NCBI GenBank assembly: GCA_037389465.1
Contig: JAZARR010000074.1
Coordinates: forward strand, 186,001-250,000
Direction of reading: 5' to 3'
From: Baylisascaris procyonis
Lineage: Eukaryota; Nematoda; Chromadorea; Rhabditida; Ascarididae
Length of the DNA: 64,000 nucleotides
The notes beneath the pieces were generated by a model. That model was not told where the DNA came from. It was given only the letters and a program-made list of their open reading frames with translations, and ran no database searches. Made by a program: the position numbers and the translations under genes. Below are positions 31,301 to 45,015 of the stretch, one piece after another (position 1 is the first letter of the stretch; every line of letters begins with the position of its first letter).

Positions 31301-34300
31301 TTTGTCTCTCGTTTCCTTATCCTACAAGTATAACGTTCAAATATCAGCTGTCTACAAATCGTCTGTATCAGTTAAACTCTCCAATGCAAAGCAACTACTA
31401 TTAAACTGTAATATTTGATCTAGAAAAGTATTCGCTATCAATTCACAGTGCAAGTATTAAAAATGAGTTCAAATTTAGAACAGCAAAATTCATATCGATA
31501 GTCCGTATCGGCGTTGTCATTTCCATATATTTATCAAAGTTTAATACAGTTAACCTTAGCACTGTACCAACACCGACAATCTCGTCCCTCACAACATTTC
31601 TCCAAGATGTAAGTGCTTCACAAAATATTTGCATTAATCTACACCGATATTGTGAACAACACAGAATGTTTTATCGAAAACATACTGTACAACGCCGAAT
31701 AAAAACCCTGGGTGTGTAAATAACTCGTAAAATTCTCAGAGGTTTATATATTGGTGAATATTTGAGCTGTGTTAGATGCGAGCGGTAACGTCTTAACATT
31801 GACAATCAACATTTAAGTAAAAAAAAAAAATAGTGATACGCAATCATCGACAAGAGAAATACCTTTGTGAGTGGATAATGTTGTTTTCGCATTAGTTTTC
31901 TTCTTTGATCTCGTCCTCAAAAATTCGATTATCTTCGGATCTGAATAATGTCAAAGGATATCACTAGGGAAATAGATCAATTTCTTGTTCACCCCAATTG
32001 AATTACAATCTTTCATTCGCTAATAGTCAATCAACCTGCAGTATTAACCAATAGAGACTAAAAATATACTGAACAGAAAACAAGAGAGGTAAACATATTG
32101 TTGAGATTGAGCTATGACCAACAAAAAGAGCTAATATTTCAACTCCACGAATGGATATCCGTGATGAAATAACTTCTGCTATGAAAAACACCCAACAAGT
32201 GGAAATATCAGCGAAATTTCCTTAACGCACTCGAATATGAAAATTGATATTTCTGTATAAATGAAAGAAAATACATAAGAAATGATAGATTACCAAACCG
32301 CTCGACGATTTCACGTTGGGCATTAAGCAATTCTTCGTTGCTCATCGCCTCAATTCGTTTCATGTTCTCCTTTGAGATTGTCTCCACTTCGTTTTCTTCA
32401 GGATACGGTCTATTAGCTGTCGATGGACCCGAACAGTAGTCGTCTAGTGCTGCTAGAAAAATATAGATTGAATGAACAATGTGCTCGATTATAGCGGCTA
32501 TATAAAAAGACCCTTAATTTGAATAAAACAGCACATACATTAGATGCCACTTATGCTATTTCACTGAATAAGATGCCTAACCAAGTTTCTGGGAAATATT
32601 TCAACCGAAAGGTTTTATTACAAGTTGTGCGATAAAAAACAATGTTATCAAACATCTTATCAACATACGATAACGTCATTAACAAATAGAAAGCTGCTTT
32701 CGAAAGAGGCATAATTTTTAGATACCGATAAAATGACCAACATTTAGGGAATTTTCATTCAATTATAAAAGATATATATTATTATATAAATTAATGCTGA
32801 AAAAGCTAAATGCCTTCCTCAAGGAATATAACGATCAAAAGATTGATGAACAAACACTTGTTCGAATAGGAAATTTGAAACGTCGACTTGCTTATTTCTC
32901 AGCCAATTTCTAATAGTTTAATCTGGTGACATACGTTATGCGCATCAATACAAAACTTTAAACGAGAAGTTCCAGATTCGAATATGAAACGTAAAAACAA
33001 TTTGAGTTCCCAGTCACCTTCCAATTTAAATACGGTACTGGCAAATCAGTCATAAAACCACTATAATCAAATGATGTAAACCACCCTTTCTTCGATGAAA
33101 TTATTAATGCGATCGCACGGTAAAAAAAACGCAAGAAACGATTTATATAAGTGTTTACTGCTGCAGAAAAAAATTATTAAAGGCGAACAAAAAAATCTTT
33201 AAAAGCTAATAAAATATACCCTCAACCTTTCCATTGAGTCTATCGAATTCGATCGCAAATAAACTCCGACCGTCTTTGGGATTCGCAAAGAGTTTCCCTG
33301 ATTCATCTGGTTTAAAATACCTTAAAAGTCTCATGTAAACAATGCACATATGGGAAGACTCTTCCAGAAACTTTCCTCTACCCAAGTGATGTGATGCAAA
33401 ACATTAGGATATGTCAACGTTAGAATCTAAGCTGTTGGAGCAACCTGCATGCTTATCATATACTACTTCCTCTCTCCCCCTTCCCCCGCTCTATATTCTT
33501 TCCCATCTTCATGGGTTGCAGTCTACTACCTCTGCATCATTCTCAAGCTATTAAAGTCTTAGTTCCCTTTCCCAACTGTTACACCACTCCTTACATCAGC
33601 GTTCTGTCAACAGATATATAAACAAAGAATAACAGTGGTAAAGGAAATCTCAAGCATCGGTATACCGTGATAAATCCAATACATCCGGGAAGCCGTCGTC
33701 TTTTGAATATTCGTCGCCGAGTCCACTAAAACTGAATGGTTTTCCGTCTGTACCCTCCAAATATTCTGCGTTCTTTTCCTTAACCAAAATTCCAATCAAA
33801 ATGAACAATAAAACGCTGACTGAAGTCGTAAAAATCAAATTTCGCCTCGCATAATCGAACTCTCAACTTTTTAAATATCGTGGCTCTCATTTGAAATTGT
33901 TTTGCGATCACTGAATCGATGATCATCTAGCACAAACATGTTAACGTACGAATTCCTTATTATAAAGGTAGTTGGTTTTACGAGTGATCGGTAAAACTAT
34001 TGTGGAATATCTTGCAGCATTTCAATAATGGATCGTTAGATGAGTAGAGACGGTACCCATAAAGGGAATACTTGCTTTCATTCATCGTTATCCATAAAAG
34101 CAATGCAAAATGGGCAAAAACATTTCACATATTGTGCATTAGAAGGCAATTTCGCATCACTAAAGAAATTGAGCATTTTTAAATAATAAAAGAGCGGAAA
34201 TATTCCCATTTATATGTCTTTAAGCGACGAAGTAACACTATAGAGAGCAAAGCATTTCGCACTTTCGCGAAAATGGAAACCCCATCTGTCAGCCCAAATA

Positions 34301-36377
34301 TATCGATAATCATATGGAAATTCATAGCCAATATAGGTAGAAGGATCTCTTCTAGTATTTTAAACACTGCATGAAGGTAGAAAAGACACCTGCACAGAGA
34401 AGAGAACTTGTGTGGTATTCTCCTCCTTAAGCACATCGAGATCGAGTGTGAAACGCCCTCCTCGCTTTTTGGCCAAAAATTTAGTCTTCTTCTCCGCATC
34501 ATGCACTATCTTTTCGACAACTTTGCTACGCGCATCCACAGCACTTTCAGATGGCATTGGATTGGTTTTGGTGCTCATCTGAAGGTGTGATAACATCAAC
34601 ACAAGTGCATCCATAAAATGCAACTGAGCGAAGTAAAAGGAAAGAGAAGGAAGAGGGCGTACAAGTGGAGATAGTGCGAGTGAGAGAAGGCAACGGAAGA
34701 TAACTGCATAAAGGGCGGTAACAATTTTCGACCAAGTGAGCAACGAAAGAGGATATGGGATAAAGTGTGTTTACAATTTCCAACTAAGTGAGGTGGGAGG
34801 ATGGGTGTGGATAGACACAATGAATGAGTTACTGCAAAATTTGGAATTTTAAATGAAGATGAACAAACCTCTTTAATGAAGACATTCCACAGTTCTATAA
34901 TGAATTGAGAAACATTATCAAAGAATCTGCATCGACTTTAAAAATTTTCTGTCAAGAGCAGCAAAAGAAAAACGAATTTTTCTGCAATGAACTCACCCCT
35001 CCAAAAGTGCTTGATATGCAAGCAGATATAACACTAAGTATAAGTCATAGGGGAAAAAGAATCCGAAAAAAAGGAAAATAAAATATATGAAAAGCAAAAA
35101 AAAAATTGAAATAATTTATGCGAAAAGGGATAAATGAGAAATAATGAAAAAAGAGATGTTGGAACAAGAGAAAATGAATTATCAAAGAAAGGAAATAGCG
35201 GATGATTTTTATTGTGTGAAAATCACTCAAAATTTTATATCGGTCGAAACTTTCAATTAGTACCTTTTTTATATTGACGCTGAGTTGAGTGCCCAATTTG
35301 CCTTCTAATCGGGCATTCTCGAATTCTTCCTCAAAGATAAACAATGTGAATTTAAAGAAAATAAACACATACAAAAAGAATAATAAATTATTTTAGATCC
35401 TATTAATTACTATCAATTAAATTTTAAATTCCAATGATTTATTACTCAAACATGAATTATTAAGCTTTATTAGTTCAAGTGTAAACCACAAATCCTAACT
35501 AAACTACACAAGAATCTCATAAATTGTCCAGTCAAATCAACTTAAACGTGCATCGATCTTTATGCAGAAATGAGTTCCTCTAGAATTATGCAACGACGAA
35601 TATTATCAACTCTCTATAATTGCTCCACTATCTCTCTCGAGGAAATAGAATTTCTGATGAACATATCTATAACTGATTACTTTAACTGCAATAGACCTCG
35701 ATCCCTCTTCCTAGAATCTGTAACATTTCCAATGACATTCGTTGCGTATAGCATCGAAGACCCAACCCAACATACCTACTTGTGATCTAACACGGCAGTG
35801 GTCACATTTACAGTCGATTCTTGTTTGTTGTTCTTCACGTAATATCATTGACAGACTTATGTGTTCTTATGCCACCCCAGGGGATATCTGGGGGCTATAT
35901 AAGTCGGGCTTGTTTGGGGAGGGGGGGGGGAGCGTGGTACTCCTTCACAACCTACTTCTACCTCGCTGCCTATTGGCATCGGCATACGGTTATCGGCTCC
36001 TGCCCTCTGTCTAAAGTCGCTCCCCTTCTCTATGCCACCGCTGCTAGTCACAACACTATTGAACCGAACTCTTCATTTATCATAAGAGTGTTATATAACA
36101 CATATCAGCGTTTAACAAAATCAACAGAAAGATTAGAGAATTAAGAGCGAAATGAGGTGACAAAGAAATTGCAAAATTAGGCAACCAACTCCATAAAGCT
36201 TTAAATTCATCACCTCCTAGCAGTGTTTGATGTTTTCCCCATATAATAATTGCTGAATTTTTGCAAATTCCCCAAGAAACTATCAAATAATCTAACAAAA
36301 ACTGATTAATATACCTGTAAGCGTAAAAGATCTTCATCTGTGTCTTTCGGTGTCGGACGTTTAAATGACTGTTCCAT
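25377..36377 (-). CDS. RPAP1: RPAP1 homologue (RNA polymerase II-associated protein 1), 15 exons
   Basis: RPAP1 binds RNA polymerase II and helps its assembly, nuclear import and Mediator contact. Exons, 5' to 3' on the minus strand: 36315-36377, 35264-35329, 34390-34578, 33666-33778, 33220-33320, 32294-32452, 30928-30977, 30532-30756, 29910-30013, 29644-29724, 28652-28768, 27829-27971, 27298-27439, 26035-26215, 25377-25715. All phases agree, giving about 690 aa. The N-terminus KRPTPKDTDEDLLRLQEEF matches the human N-terminal motif. ISKENMKRIEAMSNEELL (about 203-220) is the RPAP1 N domain. The C-terminal domain shows LPAIKGLYLEE, VTDGAWTLLPIRKVL, DVYVRLAEIFLIGPEVF and DAFMPFYEDLMRHFEEFAVG. 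Human RPAP1 is 1393 aa, so most of its central helical region is absent. The exon 8 acceptor could also lie 9 bp upstream (30765), and the last exon might splice on after PFI instead of reading to 25377. Confidence 0.88.
26332..26370 (+). repeat. G-rich low-complexity tract in an RPAP1 intron
   Basis: A run of G blocks broken by single A or C, including an 11-G run, lies in the intron between exons 13 and 14 (C-rich on the transcribed sense). It has the block spacing of a potential G-quadruplex on the plus strand. Confidence 0.75.
26945..27190. repeat. GC-richer island in an RPAP1 intron, possibly an inserted repeat
   Basis: About 245 bp of clearly higher G+C than the flanks lies inside the intron between RPAP1 exons 13 and 14. 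It has no frame matching a known protein and no splice-compatible exon of RPAP1 is missing here. A dispersed repeat is the simplest reading, but I see no terminal repeats or second copy in the window. Confidence 0.3.
29085..29292. repeat. GC-richer island in an RPAP1 intron, possible SINE-like insert
   Basis: About 200 bp of atypical composition lies between exons 10 and 11. It contains GGGTTAAAGCCC, which loosely resembles a tRNA T-arm / B box, and a GGGAGGCGGAGGCGAGACCC segment. It could be a tRNA-derived short interspersed element, but no clear A box or target-site duplication was identified. Confidence 0.25.
35914..35933 (+). repeat. Poly-G run in RPAP1 intron 1
   Basis: GGGGA followed by ten or more G lies in the long first intron. 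Simple sequence. Confidence 0.85.
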
Positions 36378-37953
36378 TTTCAGCACTTAAAAAAACAGAT
36401 ATGATGAGAATGCATTCACCGAGAGCACATTTCTGCGTTCCATCAGCATATACTGTATATACAATGCACAACAATAAAAAAAACAATGCATATAATCAAA
36501 GGTACTCTCCATTCAGTTTTTTGTGGGGGGGGGGGGGGGGCAGAGGAATGACAGGAGAGGGGAAAGGAAAAAGGAAGGTGGGAAACGTGGGATAAGCGTA
36601 AAAAACAAGACCGCCCTCTTCATTCATAAGTTTCTTCACGACGTACACGATCCCCTCAAGTGATATCTGAAAATCAAGCCATAGTGAGGCCACCCCTTCC
36701 CTCAGCAAAAAAAAAAAAACTGTATAAAATTCAAGGGAACAAATTTTACGTATATTTTTAAAAAGGCTACAACAAAAACGGCAATTAATTTAATCTCAGC
36801 TGCTTGGCAAGTTTTATAAGCTTCAAAGTACGCTAGTTTCATTGAGTACCACCATTATTACATAGGAAAATTACTCTTACAGAGATCTGCTGCAAACTTC
36901 ACTCATTACTTTTAAATAAACCAACATTGAACATCCTGGAAGACACCAAATATTTTTGGAATTCCATCAAAAATAAGTCTATGCCAACAACAGCTCATTC
37001 CCTTCATTCGATGAATTAAAATACGAGGAGTAACAACGAGTTTTTAATTTTATCACCTATTCGTTAGAGGAGCCTCATTTCAAAATTTGCCAACATCAAT
37101 TGTGAGTGAATTATTTGAACGTGATAAGTATTTTTCCATAGCAGTCTATGCAACTATGATATAGGCGCAATATTTCTATTATGGTGGAAAAAGTTGAAAT
37201 TCGAACCTAAAAAGGCGGAAATGACGTCATAAATATTGTTTACTAACGATGTTTTCGACATATTTTGGACAAGTTCGGAGTATTATCACTTAAAGTTTAT
37301 TTGAATATTGCAGCATGTTTTCATTGTAGGCGTTATGCTTTAAATTGCGTTTAAGCGTTGCACTGTGAAGTAAGTATCATATGTGAGGTTGTGTTGCCTT
37401 ATTCCATTATGTGCTTCACACATTTTGGCTATTTTATTCAACGGCCGACTTCAACAATAAAGATCAGTTAGTAACGGTCACCGGCATCTGGCTTTCGTGA
37501 AGTTTTGTCCCCTCTTGAAAGTGAATAAAATTCTCGCAGTTCCGAGTCGAAAGAAATGGATGAAGTGTCTCATAACGCTTCCAGCCATGCGCTATCCAAG
37601 TTGAGGAGGGGAAGGGGGAGGGGTGAAGAGATCCCATTGGAAAATGTATCATTTCTAGACAAAAATACCGAGGTTTCTTCGTTTCCCAGAGTTTGTAATT
37701 TCGGATAAACATTTATCGAATCTAACGAATATATCTTTGGAAGTAAGCTTTTTTTTTGCTTTATTCGGATTCCTCTCCAATCCTTTTTTTTGACCCAGGA
37801 AAGCCCTCTGTCTTTCCTATTTATGACCTCAGGGTTATCGTAAAATCGATCAACCTGTTTTTATCGTGTATCGTTTCTCTAAGAGACAAGCGTCCTTCTT
37901 GTTTCGAAGATGCAGAACGATGCTTATTCAACGATGATATTTGTTAGCCAAGC
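36378..37953. promoter_or_regulatory. Divergent intergenic region between RPAP1 and WDR46
   Basis: The 1.58 kb between the two start codons must hold both promoters. No clear TATA box stands out for either gene. It contains the G16 run, a GA-rich block (36541-36590), a GGGAAGGGGGAGGGG stretch (37605-37625) and pyrimidine tracts before the WDR46 leader. A shared or back-to-back housekeeping promoter is inferred from the arrangement only. Confidence 0.45.
36525..36540 (+). repeat. Homopolymer of 16 G, just upstream of RPAP1
   Basis: Sixteen consecutive G bases lie about 150 bp upstream of the RPAP1 start codon, at the RPAP1 side of the divergent intergenic region. Length in such a run is prone to assembly and sequencing error. 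Confidence 0.9.
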
Positions 37954-40900
37954 ATGGATGAATCGAACGGTAAAACGGAGGTACTAAATTATTCTGCTGA
38001 GGATCTCACTCCGAGCGGTGGAATCTCGACGAAGCTGAAACGAAGGAATAAAATCAAGTCGAAATTCGAGCGTACATTCCCAAAGTATGCTTTCTTTTAT
38101 TCGATAGTTGTTTCTCTTTTCGTAGTACCATGTAGGAAATTATTGAAAATCATTCCAGAAGTAAGGGGGAGAGGGCAGCGATAGTAATAAATCTGAGATT
38201 ATGTGGAAACTACTAAACACTTTAAGCAGTCTCATGGTTTACTTTCTTTACCCACCTTCACCCAATTCTTGATTGTGGGTTGGGTTACATTTTGCATTAT
38301 CTGTTTTATTTGAATATTTGTGGGTTTATTTACATATTTGAACACTGATTTTCATAGAAAAGATAATTTGGCTTTTTTTTCGGAATGTTCAGCTGTTTTG
38401 TTATTTTTAAGGAAAGGAACAATTCAGCGAAGGATAGCAAAGGATCGTTATCGAGATGATGCGCCGGTCTTTGAGGGTAGTATACAGAAGCATGATACTG
38501 GTGCTTCTGAGATCAATCCAGTTGGGTTTCATTGTTTTATTTCGTTTCCGTATTCCTTTTTTTTTATCTATTTTCATATCATTTACCCTAATAATAGGCA
38601 GATAAATACCCGACTCAAAGCAAATGCGATGTAATATAAGGTGTCAAGTAATAAAATTAAAGGAATTATCGAAGAGTTTTATTTAATTGCTGGAATTGTT
38701 GTTGTTTTGCAGAAAAATGTTCGTACAGGATTCCATCAAGCGAAATTGGCGATGAAAAAGAAGAAATTTCTGGAGAGAATCGAACAAACGGCACGTGCTG
38801 AGATTCTTAATAGTGAAGATGCGGGGTCGGTCATTTTTATTCGAATTTCTTATTATTTAATTGTTTATTTTTATTCGTACAAGTTACTAGTTTGCTTGAT
38901 CATATGTTTTAGTTTCCTCTATGGGAAAATGTTCTTTAGGTAAGACAATCCTTTCGTATTTATGAACACGAATGCTTGATCAAAACGATAGTTGAGTGGA
39001 TATGACACCAACTGCTGTTCATTGCTTCTAAGTTCGATCGCCATTCATATCAGTGAAAATGACAGAAAAGGACAGAACTGTGACAACAGTTATTACATTA
39101 AAAGAATTTCGATGCCCTCGCTATTTTTAGTTGCCTTATTATCAATCACTTTCCCACTTAAACCATTTCATTGTATTCGTTGAAAGTTTAAAAATAATCG
39201 TTTGAGTTCAACGATACCTGCTGTTATTTCTAATTTCACATTTAATTCAATGACTACTGTAAAATATGGAAAGTTTTAGTTACTTGGTGACCGATGATGG
39301 AGAGTTATCATATACAATACGTCAAAAGGATATTTGTGCGTCTGTTGATATGGCTAGTGCTACAAAGGTATCTCTCTTTCAATCGTGTTTTATTTGACAT
39401 ACCTATTGGCCCTTCCTGTATAAATGATATATGTGAGGTATGGATATGATGGATCAATGGATCTCTCATTGTAAGTATTCTTGCGCCATTTTTCGATGTT
39501 CCATTTTGACGTTGGCACCTTATTCTAGGCTGCAACCGAGATTTTTTTTTACCGCAAAGGCTGTCTTCAATTCTTTTCATACAATCTTTTATGCTGATGG
39601 CGAAAAAAATTTTCTTCTATGTTTGACACTGTGAAAATTGCCGTCCATAGTGAAGTGGCACCCCGTTTTTATCAGCGAATGGAAGAACTCATATTTCTTT
39701 GTTCTCTTTAATTGACCGATGGACTCCCGTTTTTGCTTCAATTTTATAACATTTTTATCTCGTTATTACTGCTGATGCGAGCATCATCTACCAACAGAAA
39801 TATCCACATCTGCTTGCAGCATTTTGATCTCGATCTAGAACGATTTGGACCCTATCGTATCGATTACACTCTCAACGGACGTCATCTTCTCATCGGTGGT
39901 AAACGTGGACATGTGGCCGCGTTTGATTGGCTCACCAAATCTTTACACAATGAAACGAATGTTATGGAGGGTGTACGAGATGTGCAGTATGTTTATTGCA
40001 TTGTAGTTCTTTGTTTTATCACAATTTTTCGCACATTTATTGCTTTCTTTCGTGGCATTTCCTTTCTATGCTCGAAAACATTCACTTCTGCAATGTACAA
40101 CTGTTCTATCTCTAGCACCTTCTCCGTTTACACTCTCCATCAACACAAATTCCCACTATTTGAAAAACTTTATAGTGGAAAGCGGCAACGATATGAGCCC
40201 GGTTTTTGTAATTAATATCCTCTTGCAGCATTTAATCGACGTTTTCCAGGCTGAAATTCTGAAACTTTTTACGATTCGAAACAGCCCATAGTGCAGCTAT
40301 CTCTCATATGGCTGCCTATTTCTTGGAAAGGGGATTGAAACTTGCAATGTGGCCCATACGCTGAGAAAAGTTGCAGTGTTAGGGGAAACTGATCATTTGA
40401 CAGGCTTGCCGATTCAGATTAGTCTATTGTTATTCCTTCCTCCCATTCTTCTCCCTCCGCCTACCTTTGCCTCATTCTCCATCTGGTCGAAAATCATTTC
40501 ACATTTCTGTGCTGTACGAAGAAAGCAAGGAATTTTTATGGTTTTTCTCCAATAGTGAAAGCGACTGTGCAGAATTTCAACAAGTATGAGCATGTCACAA
40601 TTTTGATCACATCTTATCCTACCCACCTAAACTCTCTTTTGTGGAAGATGCGTGTTAGCAGTGATATCGGTATATGCGTTGAGCATTTATGTAAAGGGTA
40701 TTCTGCTCTACCCGGTATGACGTTGTGATTTCATTATCGAATCAGTGTTCTTTATAAATGTTGTCTGTTGTAGATGGCTGCATGTCGAGACGATGTATGC
40801 GGTTGCACAGAAAAGGTGGACATATATTTATGACAATATGGGTGTCGAGCTTCATTGTTTAAAAATGTTGCATGACATAAAACGGATGGAATTCTTGCCG

Positions 40901-43900
40901 AGACACTTTCTTCTTGTTGCAGGGGTGAGTTTTAATATGGTATTAGATGGTTTTAAAGGCATCCACTTCCTCTCATATTTTTTCGACTGCAGTAATCTGC
41001 ATCCAATGAGAAACAACAAACATTCATTATGCTTATCAACTATCACAGAGGTTACTGACGCACGATATGTATTTATGTTATTTCTTTTTTTCTGATACTT
41101 AGTGTCCATAGCAGTATCTCCTTCTCACATCATAGAAGATGTGATATGCAAAAGTATTTATTTGCTTTATGCATAGACGTGATGTGTATTTCGTAGTGTT
41201 AGCGATTTCTGACTGTCATCTTCTTTATGCGAAAAAAGGCAGTGGATGTAGTAAGAAAGGTATCGGTTGTTACGCAAATCGGGAAAGGAGAACACGGATA
41301 TTTTTCATTTTGTTCCTTGTTTGCAGTCGAATACATCATTTCTAAGCTATTTGGATGTATCAATAGGAAAATTGGTGCAGTCATTCGCAACACGGCAAGG
41401 GGCATTGGATGTGATGACGCAGAATCCCAGCAATGCAATCATTCATACTGGACATGGCAATGGTAAACGTTCGGAACCTCCCTCTCTTCTTTGAATTGAT
41501 GTCTCTGATTCATCTTTTTGCCGCCATAGGCATCGTTTTTCTAAACTCCATAATACCATCTAGACTTTATTCCTTTCGAAGTCTTTTGGGAGCGTTAACA
41601 TAACATTTCGCTGAAAATGATCACTGCGATATATTTCTATTTTCAAAAATTGGCAGTTGATTTTTCAACATTTTTGCTGATGGCATACTTCGTTTTGATT
41701 GCAACATGTTTAGCACCAATTACATGGCTTTTGCCTACTGGGTCGGATACCATAGAACGGCTGAATGCTTCGAGCGATCATGACTTTATTGATAAAGCAG
41801 CCAACTTGTACAGCTTAATGAAGAAAAGTTATCGTGATGGATCGCATAATTTCACAGGACACTTTGATATAGTGCAATTTCAGGCAGCATTCAAATCTCG
41901 ATAGTATTGATATACACAACTATATGCAAATTGAGCGTTAAAATTTTGTGCCCCGTTTAATTAACGTCTCAATATTCATGCTGTATTCACTTCTGAAGTA
42001 AGTTTATGGTTGTGGTTGTGGTATAGCATTATGGTTTATCGCCTTTTCAATTTCAGGTACAGTTCAGCTGTGGTCACCAAACGTACGTGAGCCGTTAGTG
42101 AAGATGTTAGCGCACAAGAGCTCTGTGAGAGGCATTGCAGTTGAGGGGAACTACATGGCTACCACTGGTCTCGATCGAAGGCTGAGGTTGTGGTGACGGT
42201 TGTTTGATTATGACTTCACTTTATTTAATGTGCTACATTTGATGCTATTAGTGCACACGAGGTCCATGAGAGTTTATGTGCCAATTGCATGACGTGTATT
42301 TTTGAAGGCAACCACTGAATTCTGGCTTGTTGACACATATTAAGGGAAGTATGCTGTGTAAGTTTTATAATTTATCCCAAATAAGTATTGGCATATTTTA
42401 TGGCGAATAAATTGGGCGGAATGAATTTGATCTTTGATGGATTTCAGGATATGGGATGTACGCAATTACAAGCAACTATTCGTTTATGTGCTTCCATTTG
42501 GATTATCTGAAGTGGCATTCAGCCAACGTTATACAATCGCTTGTGCTGTCGGTAATAGCGTACAGGTCTGTTGTTTTTTCGATTATGCATGTGATACATT
42601 CTAAAATTTCTTGAATTTGACGCTCAGTTGTCGATAAAACAGAGCATTTTGTTTAGATTTTCACAGATGCTCATTTGGGGACTGCAAGAGAACCATATTT
42701 GGTGCATAACTGCAGAGGCATTGTTTCGGATTTGCGTTTCTGCCCGTTTGAAGATGTTCTCGGAGTTGGTCATCAAGGAGGCTTTACTTCACTTCTTGTA
42801 CCCGGTAATCATCGTTGTTTCTGACATTTGAATATGAAAATCTTCAGATGATTCATCTTTAATAACTATATCCACCCCCATTTTATCGTCGATCTAAGCG
42901 CACATTTCGCAGCCTCTGAGGAAGTTTTTTCGCAAGTTGCAGATTTTCGCATTATGCATCAACCATTTTTTGAAGTGTAACAGCCCTCTCTTATTAATGA
43001 TGTGGAGGGACAATTTTTGGTAAAAGAGATCAAAAGTTGAGGAAGAGGCTTGGGACCCAAGTAACGTAGTGACACGAGATAAGGAACTGCAACGAAAGAC
43101 TCAGGCAACCTCGCTCTTCGTATCACACTTAGTTCAGTCGGATTTCTTTATGATAAGTGCTGTTTTATATCAAAAGACTGCATTGAGTACGTGGTTGATG
43201 CATGTCTTCCTCTACGTTCATTTAGAAGTTGAGTGCAGTGATTAGGATTCGTCGTTGATCCAAGCACATGTTGACCATGAGTTTACAGCAACGTTAGGTA
43301 GTTAGATAGAGAGTGGTTTTTGATTGGGACGAGAGCATTGTGCTCTCAGAATGAATGGATTGCTGCGGTAATGAAGAAGAGCCTAAAGAGGGAACTTTTC
43401 TGTCCTAACGACACTGTTCTATGGCAAATGGTTTGGTGCTTGGGACCTGTTTGTTTTGATCGAAGTGAGCAACATTCTTTTGTAATTGTGTACCCTTGAA
43501 CTGACGTTGTTTCTGTATCGGTTGAAATTTCCGAGGGTAATGCGAGTTTTCAGGATGTGGTGAGGCGAACTTTAATGCGTTGCATGCAAATCCGTACGAA
43601 TCGAAGTCACAGCGAAAGGAGCGCGAAGTGAAACAGCTTCTCGATAAGGTTCTTCTTTTTTCTTCACTAAAATGCTCTCATTTCGGGTAATTCCTTCTGT
43701 GAAAACTATAAGCTATAATTCTAGAAAACAGCACACGCGTTTCTGCTTCAAACTATGCATTTATGATTCTGTATATGGGTGATTTATTATTAAGGGTATT
43801 TTGAAAGTGGCCATATTTCTCAACTGTAATATATTGGGTAAAGTCGTGATGGGAGGGTTCTGTGCAAATATTCTTTGAACTGCGCTTCCATGAGTATTGT

Positions 43901-45015
43901 TGGAAATAAACCACTACCGAGCGTTTTATGGCCTCTGCATTCGAATGCATTTTTCTCCATTCTCTCTAAGGCAGTGGCTGTTTTTGGGCTCTATCTATTG
44001 GGTTAAGCTTTTATTGGTAACCTCGACATTCTTGCTGATACAGTTTGATATCTTTTAAAATGAATATTTTGATTATAGATCCAACCGGAGCTAATCACCC
44101 TCGATACATCAGAAATCGCTCAAGTGAACACGAATCTGATGGAAGAAGAAAACGAACGGTTGAAGAATGTATTGTATGTGAGACCAAGGGATGTGAAGTT
44201 CACACCGAAACACAAGAAGAAGGGTCGTAGTGGTGCACTCAAAAAGGTTTTCATTGCTGTTTTTATGCAACATCTCCTCTTTGGGTTGTAATGGTTGTAT
44301 GATGTGCACGAAAATCCTTCGTTAGTTATACGCGACTTATTTGTTATTTATGCATAATTTGTTCATAAGAGCAGTACATAGATATTATAGATTCTAATTG
44401 CATTTGTATGGGTGGGATTGTTTGAAGGGGATAAATCTGTTTCGTTTCGCATCGCCCACAACGTTGATTTACATGGTGTTCACATTTGGGGTGTTATTAT
44501 GAAAGGGATCGATTTTCCTCATAATCGCTTTCAAAATATACAAGTAAGCTCAAGGGAGAAAAACGGGAGCATTTGAGGTAGTTATAGGAACTATTTCTAT
44601 TTATAAGTAGAGACAAGTGATCTGCGTTCATTTGCATTCACTATTTGTAAGTGATAAAGGAGGGTTCACTTATTTGCATAAATGCCCAACTATAAAAATT
44701 TTTTCTGCATTTTTGAGATGGACGTTCTTGAGCACTCTTCTACCAATTTTAGGAAACGTTTAAGCAAATACAATTAATTTCATAATTATGTGGTACTGAT
44801 GATTGTTTTCAATATGTATTTCAACATTGAGTCAATGAAAATGAGGTGGGACCAACTTGCAGGAGCAACGCAAGCAAGGTGTACAAGCAGAAATGCGTTT
44901 CGCGGTCAACGAGGAGAGGAAGCGTGCCGAGTCCGAGTTGTTCGGTTCCAACAAGCCCAAAACCGATGACAAGCCTAAATCTGTATTAGATCGCTTCAAG
45001 AGGAAAGACGCCTGA
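37954..45015 (+). CDS. WDR46: WDR46 / BING4 / Utp7 small-subunit processome WD40 protein, 13 exons
   Basis: WDR46 (yeast Utp7) is a nucleolar scaffold of the small-subunit processome needed for 18S rRNA maturation. Exons: 37954-38084, 38412-38520, 38713-38825, 39280-39367, 39820-39986, 40774-40924, 41327-41462, 42057-42186, 42448-42565, 42657-42804, 43554-43648, 44079-44246, 44863-45015. Phases agree throughout, giving 568 aa (human 610). A basic N-terminus ([16 protein letters not shown]) is followed by [54 protein letters not shown] and [20 protein letters not shown]. The BING4 C-terminal signature [20 protein letters not shown] lies at about 410-430, then [20 protein letters not shown]. 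The tail is lysine-rich and ends [11 protein letters not shown], as in human. The exon 2 donor (38520) is the only phase-0 choice and is less certain than the others. Confidence 0.95.

Noticed and set aside
34596..34820. Open frames upstream of RPAP1 exon 3
   Set aside because: They lie in the intron between exons 2 and 3, and the exon boundaries at 34578 and 35264 already keep frame with conserved sequence.
42187..42198. WDR46 exon 8 read through to a TGA at 42198
   Set aside because: The donor after CTGAG at 42186 joins in frame to [10 protein letters not shown], which restores the WD repeat.
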